Part shown: positions 44,181 through 57,608 of the stretch, piece by piece
Numbering within the stretch: the first letter of the stretch is position 1
Layout: each line of letters begins with the position of its first letter
Source: Anastatus disparis
Taxonomy: Eukaryota; Arthropoda; Insecta; Hymenoptera; Eupelmidae
Length of the DNA stretch: 64,000 nucleotides
Assembly: GCA_017163975.1 (NCBI GenBank)
Contig: JAFFSR010000229.1
Location: 11,116,001-11,180,000, forward strand
Direction: 5' to 3'
Notes under the pieces: generated by a model
Told to the model about the DNA's origin: nothing
Databases searched by the model: none
The model's input: the letters and a program-made list of their open reading frames with translations, nothing else
Made by a program: the position numbers and the translations under genes

Positions 44181-44200
44181 GAGAGAGAGAGAGAGAGAGA
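44181..44200. repeat. (GA)10 microsatellite / GAGA tract
   Basis: Pure GA dinucleotide run in a CpG-containing block of the luna 5' intron; such tracts can bind GAGA factor in insects. Confidence 0.9.
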
Positions 44201-47200
44201 AATGGAGAGACTCAACTGCAGAACGTTAAGTTAGCCAAGTTGCCAACGCTTGCTATTGCTTGTGCTTGCTTACTGTGTAGCTTCTCCTTTAGGCTGTATA
44301 TAGCGCCAGTTCAGCGGCACTTTAGCATTTGCTACTCGCGCGCGATGAGTAAGAGAGATGAACAGAGAAAGTGTACACGTATATATATGTGTGTGTGTAT
44401 GTGTACAAAGTTATGCCCGTCTCTCTACCATATACAATGTATTGTTGTATATAGGGTTGTTGCATGGCTTGTGAGAACGTTGTACCTAGGTTGCTGCCGC
44501 TATACCTTCGAGTAATATTGCGTTACCTTCGGCCTTGCTACTATGTTACTTGCTGCTGCTGCTTTGCTTGTGTTTATACATACATACATGTAGATATTGT
44601 ATATAACCTCTTGTTGTGTACTATGTTTTCCATGTGAAAGACAGAGAGAGAGAGAGAGAGGCAGACAAACCATGTCTCTTGACAAATTCTTAAAGGGGAA
44701 GAACGCGATATTTTAATGTTAACAGTGAAATATGTTGTTTACTTATTTATTTAAATTGTCTACTTAATTTTTCTGCATTTTTTTAAACATGTTTCTTTTA
44801 AACTTTTTATGGTACTAATAAATATTTAAATCCTTTAATTTAAATAAAATATATTGAAATTATTTAAAGATACATTAAAAGTAATGCTAAGGTATTTAAT
44901 AATTAATTTAACAATCTTGAAAGAATTATTTAAAGTACTTGTTAACATTTATTTTAAAATTACAACTAAATACTTCATATATTTAAAAAAATATTTAATA
45001 GAACGTAAGATAATATAATTAAAGATACCAATAAAGAAAATCTCAGTATTTAATGACACTTCCAATTAACGAGTCGTAACCATTACACTTAACGAGCCTT
45101 AATCCTTTATTTTTGCACGACTCTCCTTCTCTCTCTCTTTTACTTTTTCCCCTTTGAAAAATGTCCAGTTTTCTCTAGTATAAAGAAGCGTCGGCTGAGT
45201 ATAAAAGAAGTTCGATTAGATAAATATCGGGTTGAAAAAGAAAGCCCATTTCGGTAAGAGAGAGAGAAAGAAAGAAAAAAAAAGCGCAAGCTGATTGGTC
45301 GTGGCGTGAACACGCAAAAGGAAAGAAAGAAAAGAAGAAATCAAAAAAGGAAAAAAGAGAAAAGAAAGAAGAAAATCAAGTTTACTCTTCTTTTCTCACT
45401 CCTCAGAAAGGTTCATTGTTCTTGAGAAATAATCGCGTTGGGCTTGAAGTGTCTCTTCCATTATTCACGGTTAAAAGTTCACGCGCAAGTTAGCGCCTCG
45501 CAACGCAGAAGCAAAAGGACCGACCGACGACGACTACGCGTTTTCTCTTCGCACGCTTCTAAAGCAAAAGCTTTATGAGTAACGACATTATTATAACTTA
45601 AAAAGGAAAAATTTTTATGGCTTGCACAGTTGAAACTAAAACGCTTGTTAACTAGACATTGGATAAATTTTGCTGATCCTTATTAGTCTTTATGTGTAAA
45701 TATATTTTAACTTTTTATTGAGTTTAATATGTGAAATTTTTTGTAATAATTAGGGTTTGGGACTGTATGATCAAAGTATAATCTGTTCTGAAATTTTATT
45801 CATATAAAAAAATTTCTGTCAGAGAAAAAATAAGTAGAACCAGATGAAATTATACGTTTATTATCAATTAAAAATTAAATTTTTAAAATGAATAAGAAAT
45901 TTAGAAGCACAGTACTCCGGATAGGTTTAGTAATATGGTCTGCAGCTCTATTATTCAAGAATTCAAATATTTCAAAGTAATTTTGTTTAGTGATTATTTA
46001 AGTATACTAAAAATTTAAAATTCTTAATTAAATTTTATGTTATTACAACAATCATGAAAGAAATGCATTAAAAATTTACAATTTAATGATGTACTAAAAC
46101 TCTCCTCCCTTTCATCAATATGAAAACCACATCTCCCTATGCAGCATTAGCTAAAAACTATTTTTCAATAGATTACGTTCTTTTTTGTCGTTGTCTTTAC
46201 CATCACACATAGTAACGGCTCGAAGAATAAATAAGCAGCACATCAGCGCTTACATAAAGTATAGGCAAAAGGCGATATGTCACTTTCCATTATTATAGCG
46301 TACAGGAGGAGGCATCGGCTAATGGCAAAACTGCGTAATAATGCAACAACTTTCGCGCTTTCTATATCGTCCTATACCTTCTATCCTTACTCTCTCTCTC
46401 TTTTTCTCTCTCTCTCTCTCGAGAATTTCAACTCTCGTCTCTCTATTTTTCCCCTTCATCCCTCGTTCGATTCTCGCATAAATCAAAAACACGTCATGGG
46501 TATCGTGCTAGCGTGTTAAAGGGCTTCTCTCTTTCTCTCTTCTGACTACAACATTTCCATCAGTGTAATGCCACTGTCACTTTATACATCTCCCTCTTTT
46601 TCTATACACATACATATCTATACGTGCACACTTATGTACGTATATACATGTATAGGTTTATCTCAGTCTCGTTTAGAATGTTCATCTTTTTCTACCTCGC
46701 TTAGGTCACGAGATAGGGGAGGAGGGGGTGGATGTGTATACGTCATTCCAATTCAAATTTGAATTTCAATTCTAATTTGAATCAGAAAGGACGCGTAGGG
46801 GACTATACACAGAAAAAAGCGAGAGAGAGAGAGAGGAAAACAACGTTTTTCGTCTCACCCTTCATCTCAAGTTTAATATAATGAAAATGGGCATTGGATT
46901 GAATGAACGGAAGGTAACAACTTCCTCTGTGCTATAGTTTTATATATATGTATTTTTTTTTATTTGGCTCGTTTAGGGAAGTTTAACTGGTTCACTTTTA
47001 GTTGAGCGAAATGACGAGAGTGGAATTGGAAATTCATTAGCATAACGGTGTAATGAGGAGAATTTTTAAGGTCATTTAAACACAATAAAAAGTTCACAAT
47101 TTGACGTTTTTCAAAATCTAGGTTACTCGTTCGTTAGACGAATAGTTTTGTAATTTAAAACGTATGTTAAAATTAAAAAAAAAAGAAAAAGAAAATATTT

Positions 47201-48991
47201 TTCTTTCTGACGTGCATACATTATTTTTAATTAAAATTTTGCAAACCAAGAGAAAATTAGTTAATCAAATCGCATGTAAAAAAAAAAGAATAACGCAATC
47301 GATTCACAAATAAATCGTACTTGTTCACAAACTCACAAAAATATTTAGTCTCGCATGCCAAAAAAAGAAAAATAAGAGAGACAGAAATAAAAAGGAAGTA
47401 CATATAAAACGTCGCGCCCTAAAAAGCGTCAGTGACAGTCGATTACTAAAGAGTGGAACGATATGTATATATATACGGTGTACACTAGGACCTTTCGGAT
47501 ATTGCGCGGTCAGGAAATTTAAAGTGAAATTTTGCGCACACGCTTCAACTGACCGACCACAAGCTCTCCCGAATATAGATGCATAGTGACCTGACGCTTT
47601 AATAATCGCGGGATGGTGAGTGGATGCGAAGGAAAACGAGGATGAAAAAAAAAGAACGATAGACAGGACAAGGGTTAAAAAGAGAAATGCAAAAAACGAA
47701 AAATTGGGAAAAAAAGGGTTTTGTCTCTTTTTTGAAAAGTTTTAGGTATTGTAGAGAAAATTTTCATACTGACAATTCTTGTGTTTATTGCAAATTTTTC
47801 TTCTTTTTTTTATTGATTGTATATTTATTATTGATTTTAATTATTTGAAATTTCATTTTACAAATGTTTGTTATAAAGCAGTTGTAATCGAGCCATAAAC
47901 TTTTAAAAAGTCTTAACATTTAATTATCGACTAAAAATTAGGTTTCGAAATTAAAATTTACACTTTGTTAAAAAGTCATAAAGAGAAAAGTACGTTATTA
48001 CAAAAGTTCAGAGCTTTATAATGAGCTTTTACTGAAAAATCGAACAGGATAAATTAATATTTATTACATGAAATACACATACGAAATATTCAACTTTTCA
48101 AAAGTCAACCAAACATTCAATATATATTATTCGGTTTGAAGTCTGAAAAAAATTGATTAAAGTAAAAAATGAAATGGCGCTATCGTTAAGAAACTATTCA
48201 ATATTCATTTTATTCTATATACGTGAAAATATAAAAGAATTTCATGAAAATTCTTCCTCCCTTTTATTTTTTAAAGCTAAAAGTGTCTATGGCAAACGAT
48301 AGAATTTATTACCGTTATATATAAAACGTAAAATGATGATAAATGTTCTTTGACTTTCGATTCGTTAAATATTAAAAATAAAATATCGAATATTTCATCG
48401 CTTAGATAATAAAATATAACTTTTGTATAATTTTTCATTTAACAATTATCCATATTGAAATATTAGTTCTTTTTTTCTCATCAAACTTATATTCATTAAA
48501 AATTTAGTCTCTTTTTTTGGATTATTTTTTTTTTTCATTTCAGTATGAAAATTTAAATCTACGTAATTGAGTAAAATACGATTTCGTTTAATTTTGATGA
48601 ATGTTTCAGACATGGGGATAAGAGGAGAGGAAGGAGGAGAGAAACAATGGGGAAAGATAAGGCACGTGGTAAAATAAATTTTCAAATTTAATTTATACCA
48701 TTAAATTCAAATCAGATCAACATTTATTAAAATTTTTGGTTCCATGTCGAAATGATTAATAGTTTATCAATGAATACAAATGAATTTCAACTTATACATA
48801 AATTAAGAATTCAATAATATTTATCATTTCAATTAATTGCCCCTTGAGCATATAAACTATTGTGAATTATACGTACGATTTCAATAAATAATATATAAAT
48901 AATATATCATAAACATATTGTAATAAATTATTTACAAATGTATTGCAATGAAAAGATTAAAATTTTTAAACTGAATTAAAATAGCTCATAT

Positions 48992-49196
48992 GGAGGTCTT
49001 CAGTGGCTTAGTCGGTAGAGCGATGGATTCATAATCTCGAGGACTCGAGTTCGAATCCCGCTCTCGGCGGTCGATTGATATAAACACCACTGTACATCAC
49101 ATGTGCTTTTTTCACAAACACACTGAAAACCTCCGTCGCTAATTAGCATCGTAATAATAGCGTAAATACAGCGACGTTAAATAAAATAAAAAAAAA
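48992..49196 (+). mobile_element. tRNA-derived SINE, copy 3 (in luna 5' intron)
   Basis: The A box TGGCTTAGTCGG (49004-49015) fits the Pol III consensus exactly; the B box is AGTTCGAATCC (49048-49058). The anticodon-like loop is TTCATAA, differing by one base from the TTCGTAA of the other copies. The shared body (AACACCACTGTAC, ACATGTGCTTT, CCTCCGTCGCT) ends GACGTTAAATAAAATAAA followed by an A run. It is antisense to luna. No clear target duplication. Confidence 0.88.
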
Positions 49197-49561
49197 TTTT
49201 TTAATCAATTTCACCTGTGTACAAAAATTTAATAACTACATACTTATTTTTTTGAAATTTTAAACCATTTACTTTAAGTAAAAATTATTTATAAATTTAT
49301 TAATATAAATCTTTTTTACTCTAATAATTCAACATATTTTAAAACTTCAAGATTATCTTTTCCTTCGAATGCAAAATAGTATGGAACAGACAAAACGTAC
49401 ATAACAGATCGATGTTTATTTATATATTGCAACGCATTAAACATCTGTCGATGTTAACTGAAAATAGTTCAAACGTATATAAACCAAGTATCTTTTATGT
49501 ATATATAAAGCGGCAGTATAAAAGCCTTGCCGTCAAAAGTAGAACCTTTTTGCAAAATAAA

Positions 49562-49565
<4 letters not shown>

Positions 49566-49593
<28 letters not shown>
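49566..49593. repeat. (GA)14 microsatellite
   Basis: Uninterrupted GA repeat downstream of SINE copy 3. Confidence 0.95.
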
Positions 49594-49596
<3 letters not shown>

Positions 49597-52500
49597 GGTA
49601 GGAGGGTATAACATAACCCCGGTAATACAAAGGCAACTCTTGTTCATTCATAAAACGTGTGGCGGCACCAATCAAAGCACGTAATACATACTGCACATTG
49701 TGTCTATGTATATATATAGTCGTTTGTGCACTCGTTTTATGAATGAGTCAAAGAAAGAAACAAAATGAAGAAAAAAAAAGGTAAAAATAACAAAATGATT
49801 TTAATTTGAATTTTAAGTGTGTTAATGGTATGATGTTGCAATTTTATGTTTATGAATGGTATTTATGAATTGATTATTTTTTAATGCTTTAAGCTAAAAC
49901 TTTGTGCAAGAGATCGTCTGGGATGTATGAAACTTTATTAATAATATATTTAAATTAATAGTTCAATTTTTAAAAAATGGTTAATCTTAATAACATTTCA
50001 TTTTTTTAAAATTTTATCCAATTATTTTGAATTGCACAAAATCAATAGTTTACGTTTATATTCAATCGTTATAGCTTTAATATTTTTACATTCATCAGGC
50101 TTTACTAAAAAGTAAAAGTTAGGAAAAAATCATAACTTTTTATGACCAATTAAGAATTATATATATTAAACTCAAAGCATCAAACAAAATACTCAGAAAT
50201 AACATCGACCATTGCAATAAAACAAAGTGTAACTGTATCTAATTGCTTTTTATATTTTCGTAGCAAAGAAATTTTTTTTTATACCGCTCGTGAAAAGAAG
50301 AACTACTTACTTATATGATTTAGATGTCACGTTTCTGTAATAGTGACCCCCTTATTTTTTTCTCCCTCTCTCCCAACTTTATTAAAGTTATAAATTCCCA
50401 AGCTCTTTCTCTCTTCCTCTCTCATCTTTCACTTCTATATATTTCTAAAAGAGAGTTCGAATTTATAACAAAAATAAACTTTTGCAGAGAGAATTTTATA
50501 CTTTAATCGAAATTTTTCACAACTAAATTCTGTAACTTTGCTTCTATTGCAAATAAATCTTGGAAAAAAAAGAGAAAAGGAAAATAATAAAATAATAGAA
50601 AGGAAGAAAATTGAAGACAGTATTAAAACGTGTATGAAAGTTTATCATCCACTATTTTTGCTCGCAACATTTTTATATATAAATGCGAAAAGAATATATA
50701 TTGTTTTATTTTAAACTTTTACGGCGCACATATATATTTCAATCTTTCGATCAATCTTTATTTATGTTGTAACAAAAAAAAAACAATCAAAATTTTATAA
50801 AAGATCAAATTTGTACGACTAACGTAGTAAATAATATCCTATCAAAATAGTTTGATAAAGTAATGAAATTATTTTTTTATTAATTAGCTTAAATGACTTT
50901 TTGACAATTGTAAGAGAAAAAAAGAGGAATCGTTTGACAAAAGGGTTAATCAATAATCACAAATGACCGAAGAATTCTTTCTCTCCTTTTTTTTCCGCAA
51001 CTCTTTAAGAAACCATCAAATTGATATTTAATTATCTCGATTGTCTCTTTCTCTCTTTCCCTTATTCCCCTTCTCGTTAATAGAATTCCGAATCTTGAAT
51101 TCTCTACGATCCATTAAAAATTCCTTTACGTTTATTTTCGCTCATCTCTAGCCCTTTTCTTTTCTCTCACTTTTTTTTCTTCTCCTTCTACTTCTTCTCT
51201 AAACCAGGCGAAGGAAGTTTAGCGAGCCACAGAGTAGAGAGTAATAAGTACTGAAAAGGGATGAAAAGAAAGGAAAAAAAAAAGAGAAGAGAGAAAGAAA
51301 GGAAGAATCTTCGATGCTTGGGAATTTCTTGAAGCTCCTCGAACTTTCTTATCGCCTTTATACCGAAAGGCTTCGTATATAGATCGAGACTTGAAGCGCG
51401 AAAAAAAAGTCACCTTCTTCTCTTCAATCCGTCTTTCTTTCTCTCTCTCTCCAAGAATTTTTCGCCACTTGCTAAGAGAGAAAACGGAAGTTGACGTGAA
51501 TGGGCCGGCGCCGCGGTGTAAGAAGAAAAAAAAAAAAGAATAAGGAGAAAAAAAAAGGAGTTGAACGATAAGAGCTCAACCAAGTTATCGACTTTATTTT
51601 CAAGCTCAACGTTGTGCCGGGGTATATTGAGGAAAACAAACGTTTTTCTAACTCGTATACAGTGTATGAAGAGGTCTTTTCTTATGCTCCTATTGTGTTG
51701 GGTCAAATACTGACACTACTTTGGAAATTTTATCCACTTGTTTGAGGTTTTGTCAGAATTCATTGTTTATTGTTTCTTCTTTATTTCTAATATTTATAAT
51801 TCTGTGATTATCGATGATTTTATGATTTATTTTAATAATAAATAATTTTCATATAAATAATTTTACCAAAAAATTATTTTCTTTCTAACATTATCATTTT
51901 ATTTCCAAATTTAAAATTTTCTAAAAAACCACTTTCAATAAATTACAGTTGCCATTTCAGTGTCAAAAGCATAAATTTTATGATAAATTGAAAATTCCGC
52001 CTATTCTTATTTTCCGCACATAAGAAATAAGTCGAAATAATATCGGTATATAACAATTCAACAAAATATAAAAATACCATTTAAATTGCCCGAGCGATTT
52101 CGAAAAAAACTTAAAAACTTCTTCTCCGGGCTTTAAATTTCAGCGTCATTCCCATGCGCATCATGAAGAAGCTATAAACGCGAACGATTACAGTCGAGCT
52201 ATCCAACAATTCTTAGTGCAACTATTTTTTTTTCAACTCGTCTCAAAAATACAAAAATAAAAAAGAAGGAAAAAATAAAATAACGCCTTTTCAAATTCTA
52301 ACGCCTCCTCACAGAAACTGACACTCACACCGTCGCGCATTAGAAACTAAAAGAGCCTCTAAACGTTTCAAAAAATAAAAAAAAAACAAAAATGAAAGCT
52401 GTATATATATCTCATGAGAAGTCAGAAGAATTGCACTTTTGGAGGCATTAAGAGAAGTAAAGAGACATTGTGGAACATAAACTAGTCCACGAGGGTAAAG

Positions 52501-55500
52501 ATAATCTTCCGCTATACTTTTCTCTCTACCTTCTATTATATCTCAAAAACATTTTCTTTCTCTCTCTTACACACACACTTTCTCTCTTAAGTTTGGTGTG
52601 TCCTCTTATAACGCGAGTAAGTTCTGCAGTAATTCCAGGCAACTGTCATTAACAGAGAAGAGCAAGAAAGAGAGAAGCAGAAATCCCTCGCGAGAGTGAA
52701 AATGAATGATAACTGCTACCACTCACTCTTACCTACTATCTCTCACTTCTTATTCTACTTTTCTTTTTTTTTTCTTCTTCTTATTCCATTTTTTTTTCTT
52801 ACTGTACCTGACACTTTGTACTCCCAACTACAAGTTCATACTATTTTTTATACTCCCTTTACCCAACACCTTTCTCTACTTTTTCGCTTATATACTTTTT
52901 TTCTAAGTTTTATTTTCTTTACGTATGTGGTAGCGTCCTTCTCAAGTTTCCTTCTTCTTCTTATTCTTCTTCTTCTCGTCCTTTCTTTTTTTTCTTTCTC
53001 TTTTTTTTTCTTTTACTAAAGGGTGGCATCCTGCCAGGTCGTTAAAGAGATTCTCCCCGGTGGAACTTTAAGGGTGCCGTAAACCCGCGAATTTATCTTG
53101 TTCTTCCTTTCTCTTTTGCAGAGGATAGAGGAAGAGAAGAGGAGGGTATATACGCGTCGAGAGTAAGGTATCCACTTTGTGGTTCTATGCATTGTTATAT
53201 GTGAAATTCCAAGAGAAAAGAAAAGAATGAGAGAGAGAGAGGGCACAAAGCAAGATGAAGAAAGAAAAAAAAATAAAAAAAAGGTGAGTGCATCCGGAAA
53301 GTTTACTAAACACACTGGCTAGATTATTGTCCTACTCTTGGGAAACACTGATTTTCATCAACTTGATTTTTTTTTTCTTTAATTCTCATTTCGTGGCTGC
53401 AATTTTTTTTCTTGAGTACTAATATGGAAATATGTTACTTTGGAGAAGTTTAAGAATGGCGATAATGTTATTGATAACGGAGTATAACGCATTTAGCACG
53501 TTGATTATTTGTAAAATAAAATAAATCAAGAGATTGATTGAACCTTATGAAGAATAAGAATTAGTAAATTTTTTATTTCTTTAAAATCTAATAGTGACAA
53601 ATTAAAATTTGAAAGCAAGTTAAATGTAAAAGCTTATAATACATAATCATTTTACAAGCGAGTATAGTTAAAAAAATTTACTTGATTCCTATTACTTCAA
53701 TAAACTTATTTCAAACACTAAATTTAAACTCTTACACAATATAATACAAGAATAACAAAATAGAAACGCACCGCATTAAAAAAATATCTTTTCTCATCAT
53801 ACTTACAAAATTATTCATATTATCATTATTATGTAACTTCAATAATAAAAATCAGCGTACACAAATAAAAGAAGAAGAAAAAAAGATTGTATAGTAACAG
53901 CCACAATGATCGTTCTGCTTCATATAAGCTTGATTCAAAAGCATATGTCCGTTCCGGTAACATAATATTATTGGTTAAAACGTCGAACCAAACACGGCAA
54001 AAGATTGCATGTGACGTGACGGTAAACGATTGACGTTGACGTTAGTTTGAGTGACGTTACGCTTATTCTAGACCTTCTAAATATATATATTTAAAATTCA
54101 GTGCTCATCTCTTCGACTTCAACTACCAGCGAATCAGAATTTATTAACTTAAAATGTAAAGCCGTACTTTCATGAATTGATGAATAACTTCAAATTCTAA
54201 TGCTTTTTACACAAAAAAATGAAAAAAAGAACAGGCAAAAAAATAAATTTTGAATAATAATTCAGATTTGATAAAAAAAACTGGTATAAAATAAATCAAG
54301 CTAGTGAAATTTTAAATTAGACATATTCACTTCGTACATCAGCGCGATAATACCCAATAAAACGCAAGTTATCCCAGGGGTGAAAAGAAAAAATCGAAAG
54401 CTATCGTAAAAATGTCCAAACGACACAAACCTCGGCGACTAAAACTTTCTTTAGCGAGGGCGAGAGAATAAAAAAAAAAGAAAGAAAAAAAAGAGAAAGA
54501 AGTAGATACGAGAAAGAGAGAAAAAAAAAAAAGCTCTGACAACCATCGATAGCTAATAAATTGCAGTAGCATAAAGCTTCGAAATTTACTGCTTGTACGC
54601 TACTGAAAAAGGAGAGAAAAAAAGGAGAGTGAATAAAAAAAAAGGAGAGAGAGAAAAGACCTTCGTATATAAGCGATGATATACACTATACTGTTCATTT
54701 TACTTGTATCACTGGCAATCTATATATACAGGTACGTACACGGAAAACGACACAACACACATCGTTTTGCGAGAGAAAAATACAACTTGTCTATGCTATA
54801 GAGAAAAGCACTCAACACCCTATATACGTGCACTTTAAGAGGTATAGCATAGTCATTCGCTAGAGAATATGGATGGTAATAGCCAATCAAAATCAAAACG
54901 ACCGAGCTTAATGAAAATGCGTTATAATATGGCACCTTATAGAAGGTGCTGAAAAACAGAACGTAAAAAATCTACTTTTAAAAAGTTATGGGACATACAT
55001 GCAAATATAGATTTTCATATTTCATTTTATATTCTCTCATTATTTACTGATTATTTTTGTTTTTTTAATGAAACAAATTTGATTTATGAATTTCTATTCT
55101 ATCTTTATGATTTTGTGTGTAATGATTGCGATATACGTTTGATGCAAACAATTTTTTAGTAGTACAAGCAGCAAAAATTTTAGCCATCAATTACAAGCGT
55201 ATACGACTCTTTGCAACTTTGTTTCTCGGAAATCCATAACACGTGGTTATACAATAAAAGAAAAAAAAAGAAATACAAGTAAGCACGATCATCGAAAACT
55301 CTCGCGTACTAAAAAAAGTGAAGGATACATATATGTATATGAAAAAAAAAGAAGGCATACACGCGTGCAATAAAACACCTTTTATTCACAGTGTAGAAGC
55401 GGAGATTTTTTTTTTTTTTTTAAAGTTGGCAGTTTAAAACTTTGTTACGCGAACAACTCTCATCACATTGCTTCTCTCTCTTTCACTTTTTCTCTCTTTT

Positions 55501-57568
55501 TCTGCTCGTGCATGCGTGACACAAACACATACACGTATATATTGGTGAAACGTTGTATATCCGTTGTCCGTGCTCGTTGGGTATACCCATTCGGAATAAA
55601 ATGGTGTAAGGATGAGCGTGCATAGGAAACGGTAGAGGTGTCAATACGTGTCTTATTACTTGCCACCCTTTACGAATTATGGTTTCCATTATTATAAAAT
55701 GAATATCAGTGTGTGAGTTTATGAGTACCTATATGTACGTGTATGCACTGTATATATGTGTATTTAGACGCCCTATACGTATAAAACTGACTTCACGAGT
55801 ATGTGTGTGCAAGCTCGGGAATATATGAATACATAAACGACTATATTTTCGTCGTCGGCAATGCTAATGAAGAATGAGGCGAAACAATTTTGAAGTGAAA
55901 AGCTGGCGGGTAGCTGTGTGAGATGGCTTATTAAATTTCACTGCTTTGGCTTTGCGGAATTCGATAATTAAGAGCCTGAGGGCGAAGAGAGCAGGGAGAG
56001 AGGGAGTTAAAGTTTCGCGAGATGTTACTTAGCGATCGTATATACGTATATATATTTTTCAAATTTTTATAAGGAAAGTGAAAATTGTTAATCTACGAAA
56101 ATCAATTAATTCTCATAAAATATAAATTAGCTCTTGTATTAAAGTGTTTAATCAACAGTAGTATAATGATCTTTATTTTTTAATCGACCTTCGTTTAATG
56201 TAGATCTCAATGCTAAACGATTTTTAAGTAAAAAAATGCTTAAATTATCTATTATCCCTTTTTTTAAGATGACCATGCTAAATCAACGTTTAACATTACT
56301 CGACAATAAAATAAATGGAACAATTATACATTTTGCTAATGTATCCAGCATAAAATATATGACGTTATTTTTAGTAAATAAAATTATTTTAAAAAATCAT
56401 GTTAATCAATCCTGCAAAATAAAACGTCCTCGACATCTTTAATACGGCCACGTTAAACATTTAATAAAAACAGTTTTTCATATCGATATTGCGTCTACAT
56501 AAATAAATGTATCCTTCAGGATTTAAGTAGACGTCGTGTCCTCGCTTATTAATATGCAATTTCGACGATGAATATTGAATAAGAATTCGTCTACTCGGTC
56601 AAAAAAATTATAACGTCACAAACAAACAGTATACATACACCAAGCGTTTGTAACATATATATTCTTTTTGCTTCCTTTTATTATTATACTTCTATTTGTA
56701 TGTGTATGTATAGCCGTTGACAGGATATTGCTAAATTTCATTCTGTCGGTCAGGTGTCGAATAGAAAAAAAAATGTATAGAGGAAAGACTGCACACGAGT
56801 TGCAAAAATAAAAGAAAGAAAAGGAACGTACGTACGTGACTCGACGACACTTTTTTTTTCTCTCAAGGACATATCAACGACGTCTTGAATTTTTTATTTC
56901 GATCTCGTGATACTTTCTTTTACTTTTTATCATGGAGATTTTTTTAAAGGCGTCTCTATGATAATGTGAAAAATTGATACTTGATGAATAAATTGTGTGA
57001 CTTGTTGTTGATTAACACTAAAAGCGTACTTGCATTAATTTAAAAGTAAGGTTTCTGATTGAGCATCTATGGAAGCCTTAGAAAGATTGACCAGATGTCA
57101 GTTTAGTGATTAGTGAGTCATGCTTAGACCACCTTGAGATTTTGGAATAGTAAACTATCATATTTCAAGCGATCACTGAAAAATTATACATTTTACCTAA
57201 ATTTTTTTATTTCAATACTATCTACGACTTTTGATTATCTTCAATAAAAGATAAAATAACAGGAAAATAAAACATTAAACAAAATATTTTATTTGTTTGT
57301 TTACATTAAAACATATTGTAAAATAAAATGAAAAAAGAAAATATCAATTTACAAACTTATTAAATTTCTATCGTGAAGCTTTATTTTTCTCTTCAAACTT
57401 CATGAAATACGAAACGAATACTAAATAGGACACCACACGACAACTTTTCAATTACTAACAGTCAGTATTACTTTTGTAATAAAAATAAAAGTGAAAGAGA
57501 GAGAAAGAAGAAGAAAAAAAAAGTCGATGCTTCAATTTTTCCCTATTTATATCAAGACTTAAGGATCA

Positions 57569-57608
57569 CAGAGAGATGGAGGAAGACAGAGAGATGGAGG
57601 AAGACAGA
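57569..57608. repeat. 18 bp tandem repeat, about 2.2 copies
   Basis: The unit CAGAGAGATGGAGGAAGA occurs perfectly at 57569-57586 and 57587-57604, followed by a partial third unit (CAGA). Confidence 0.85.
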
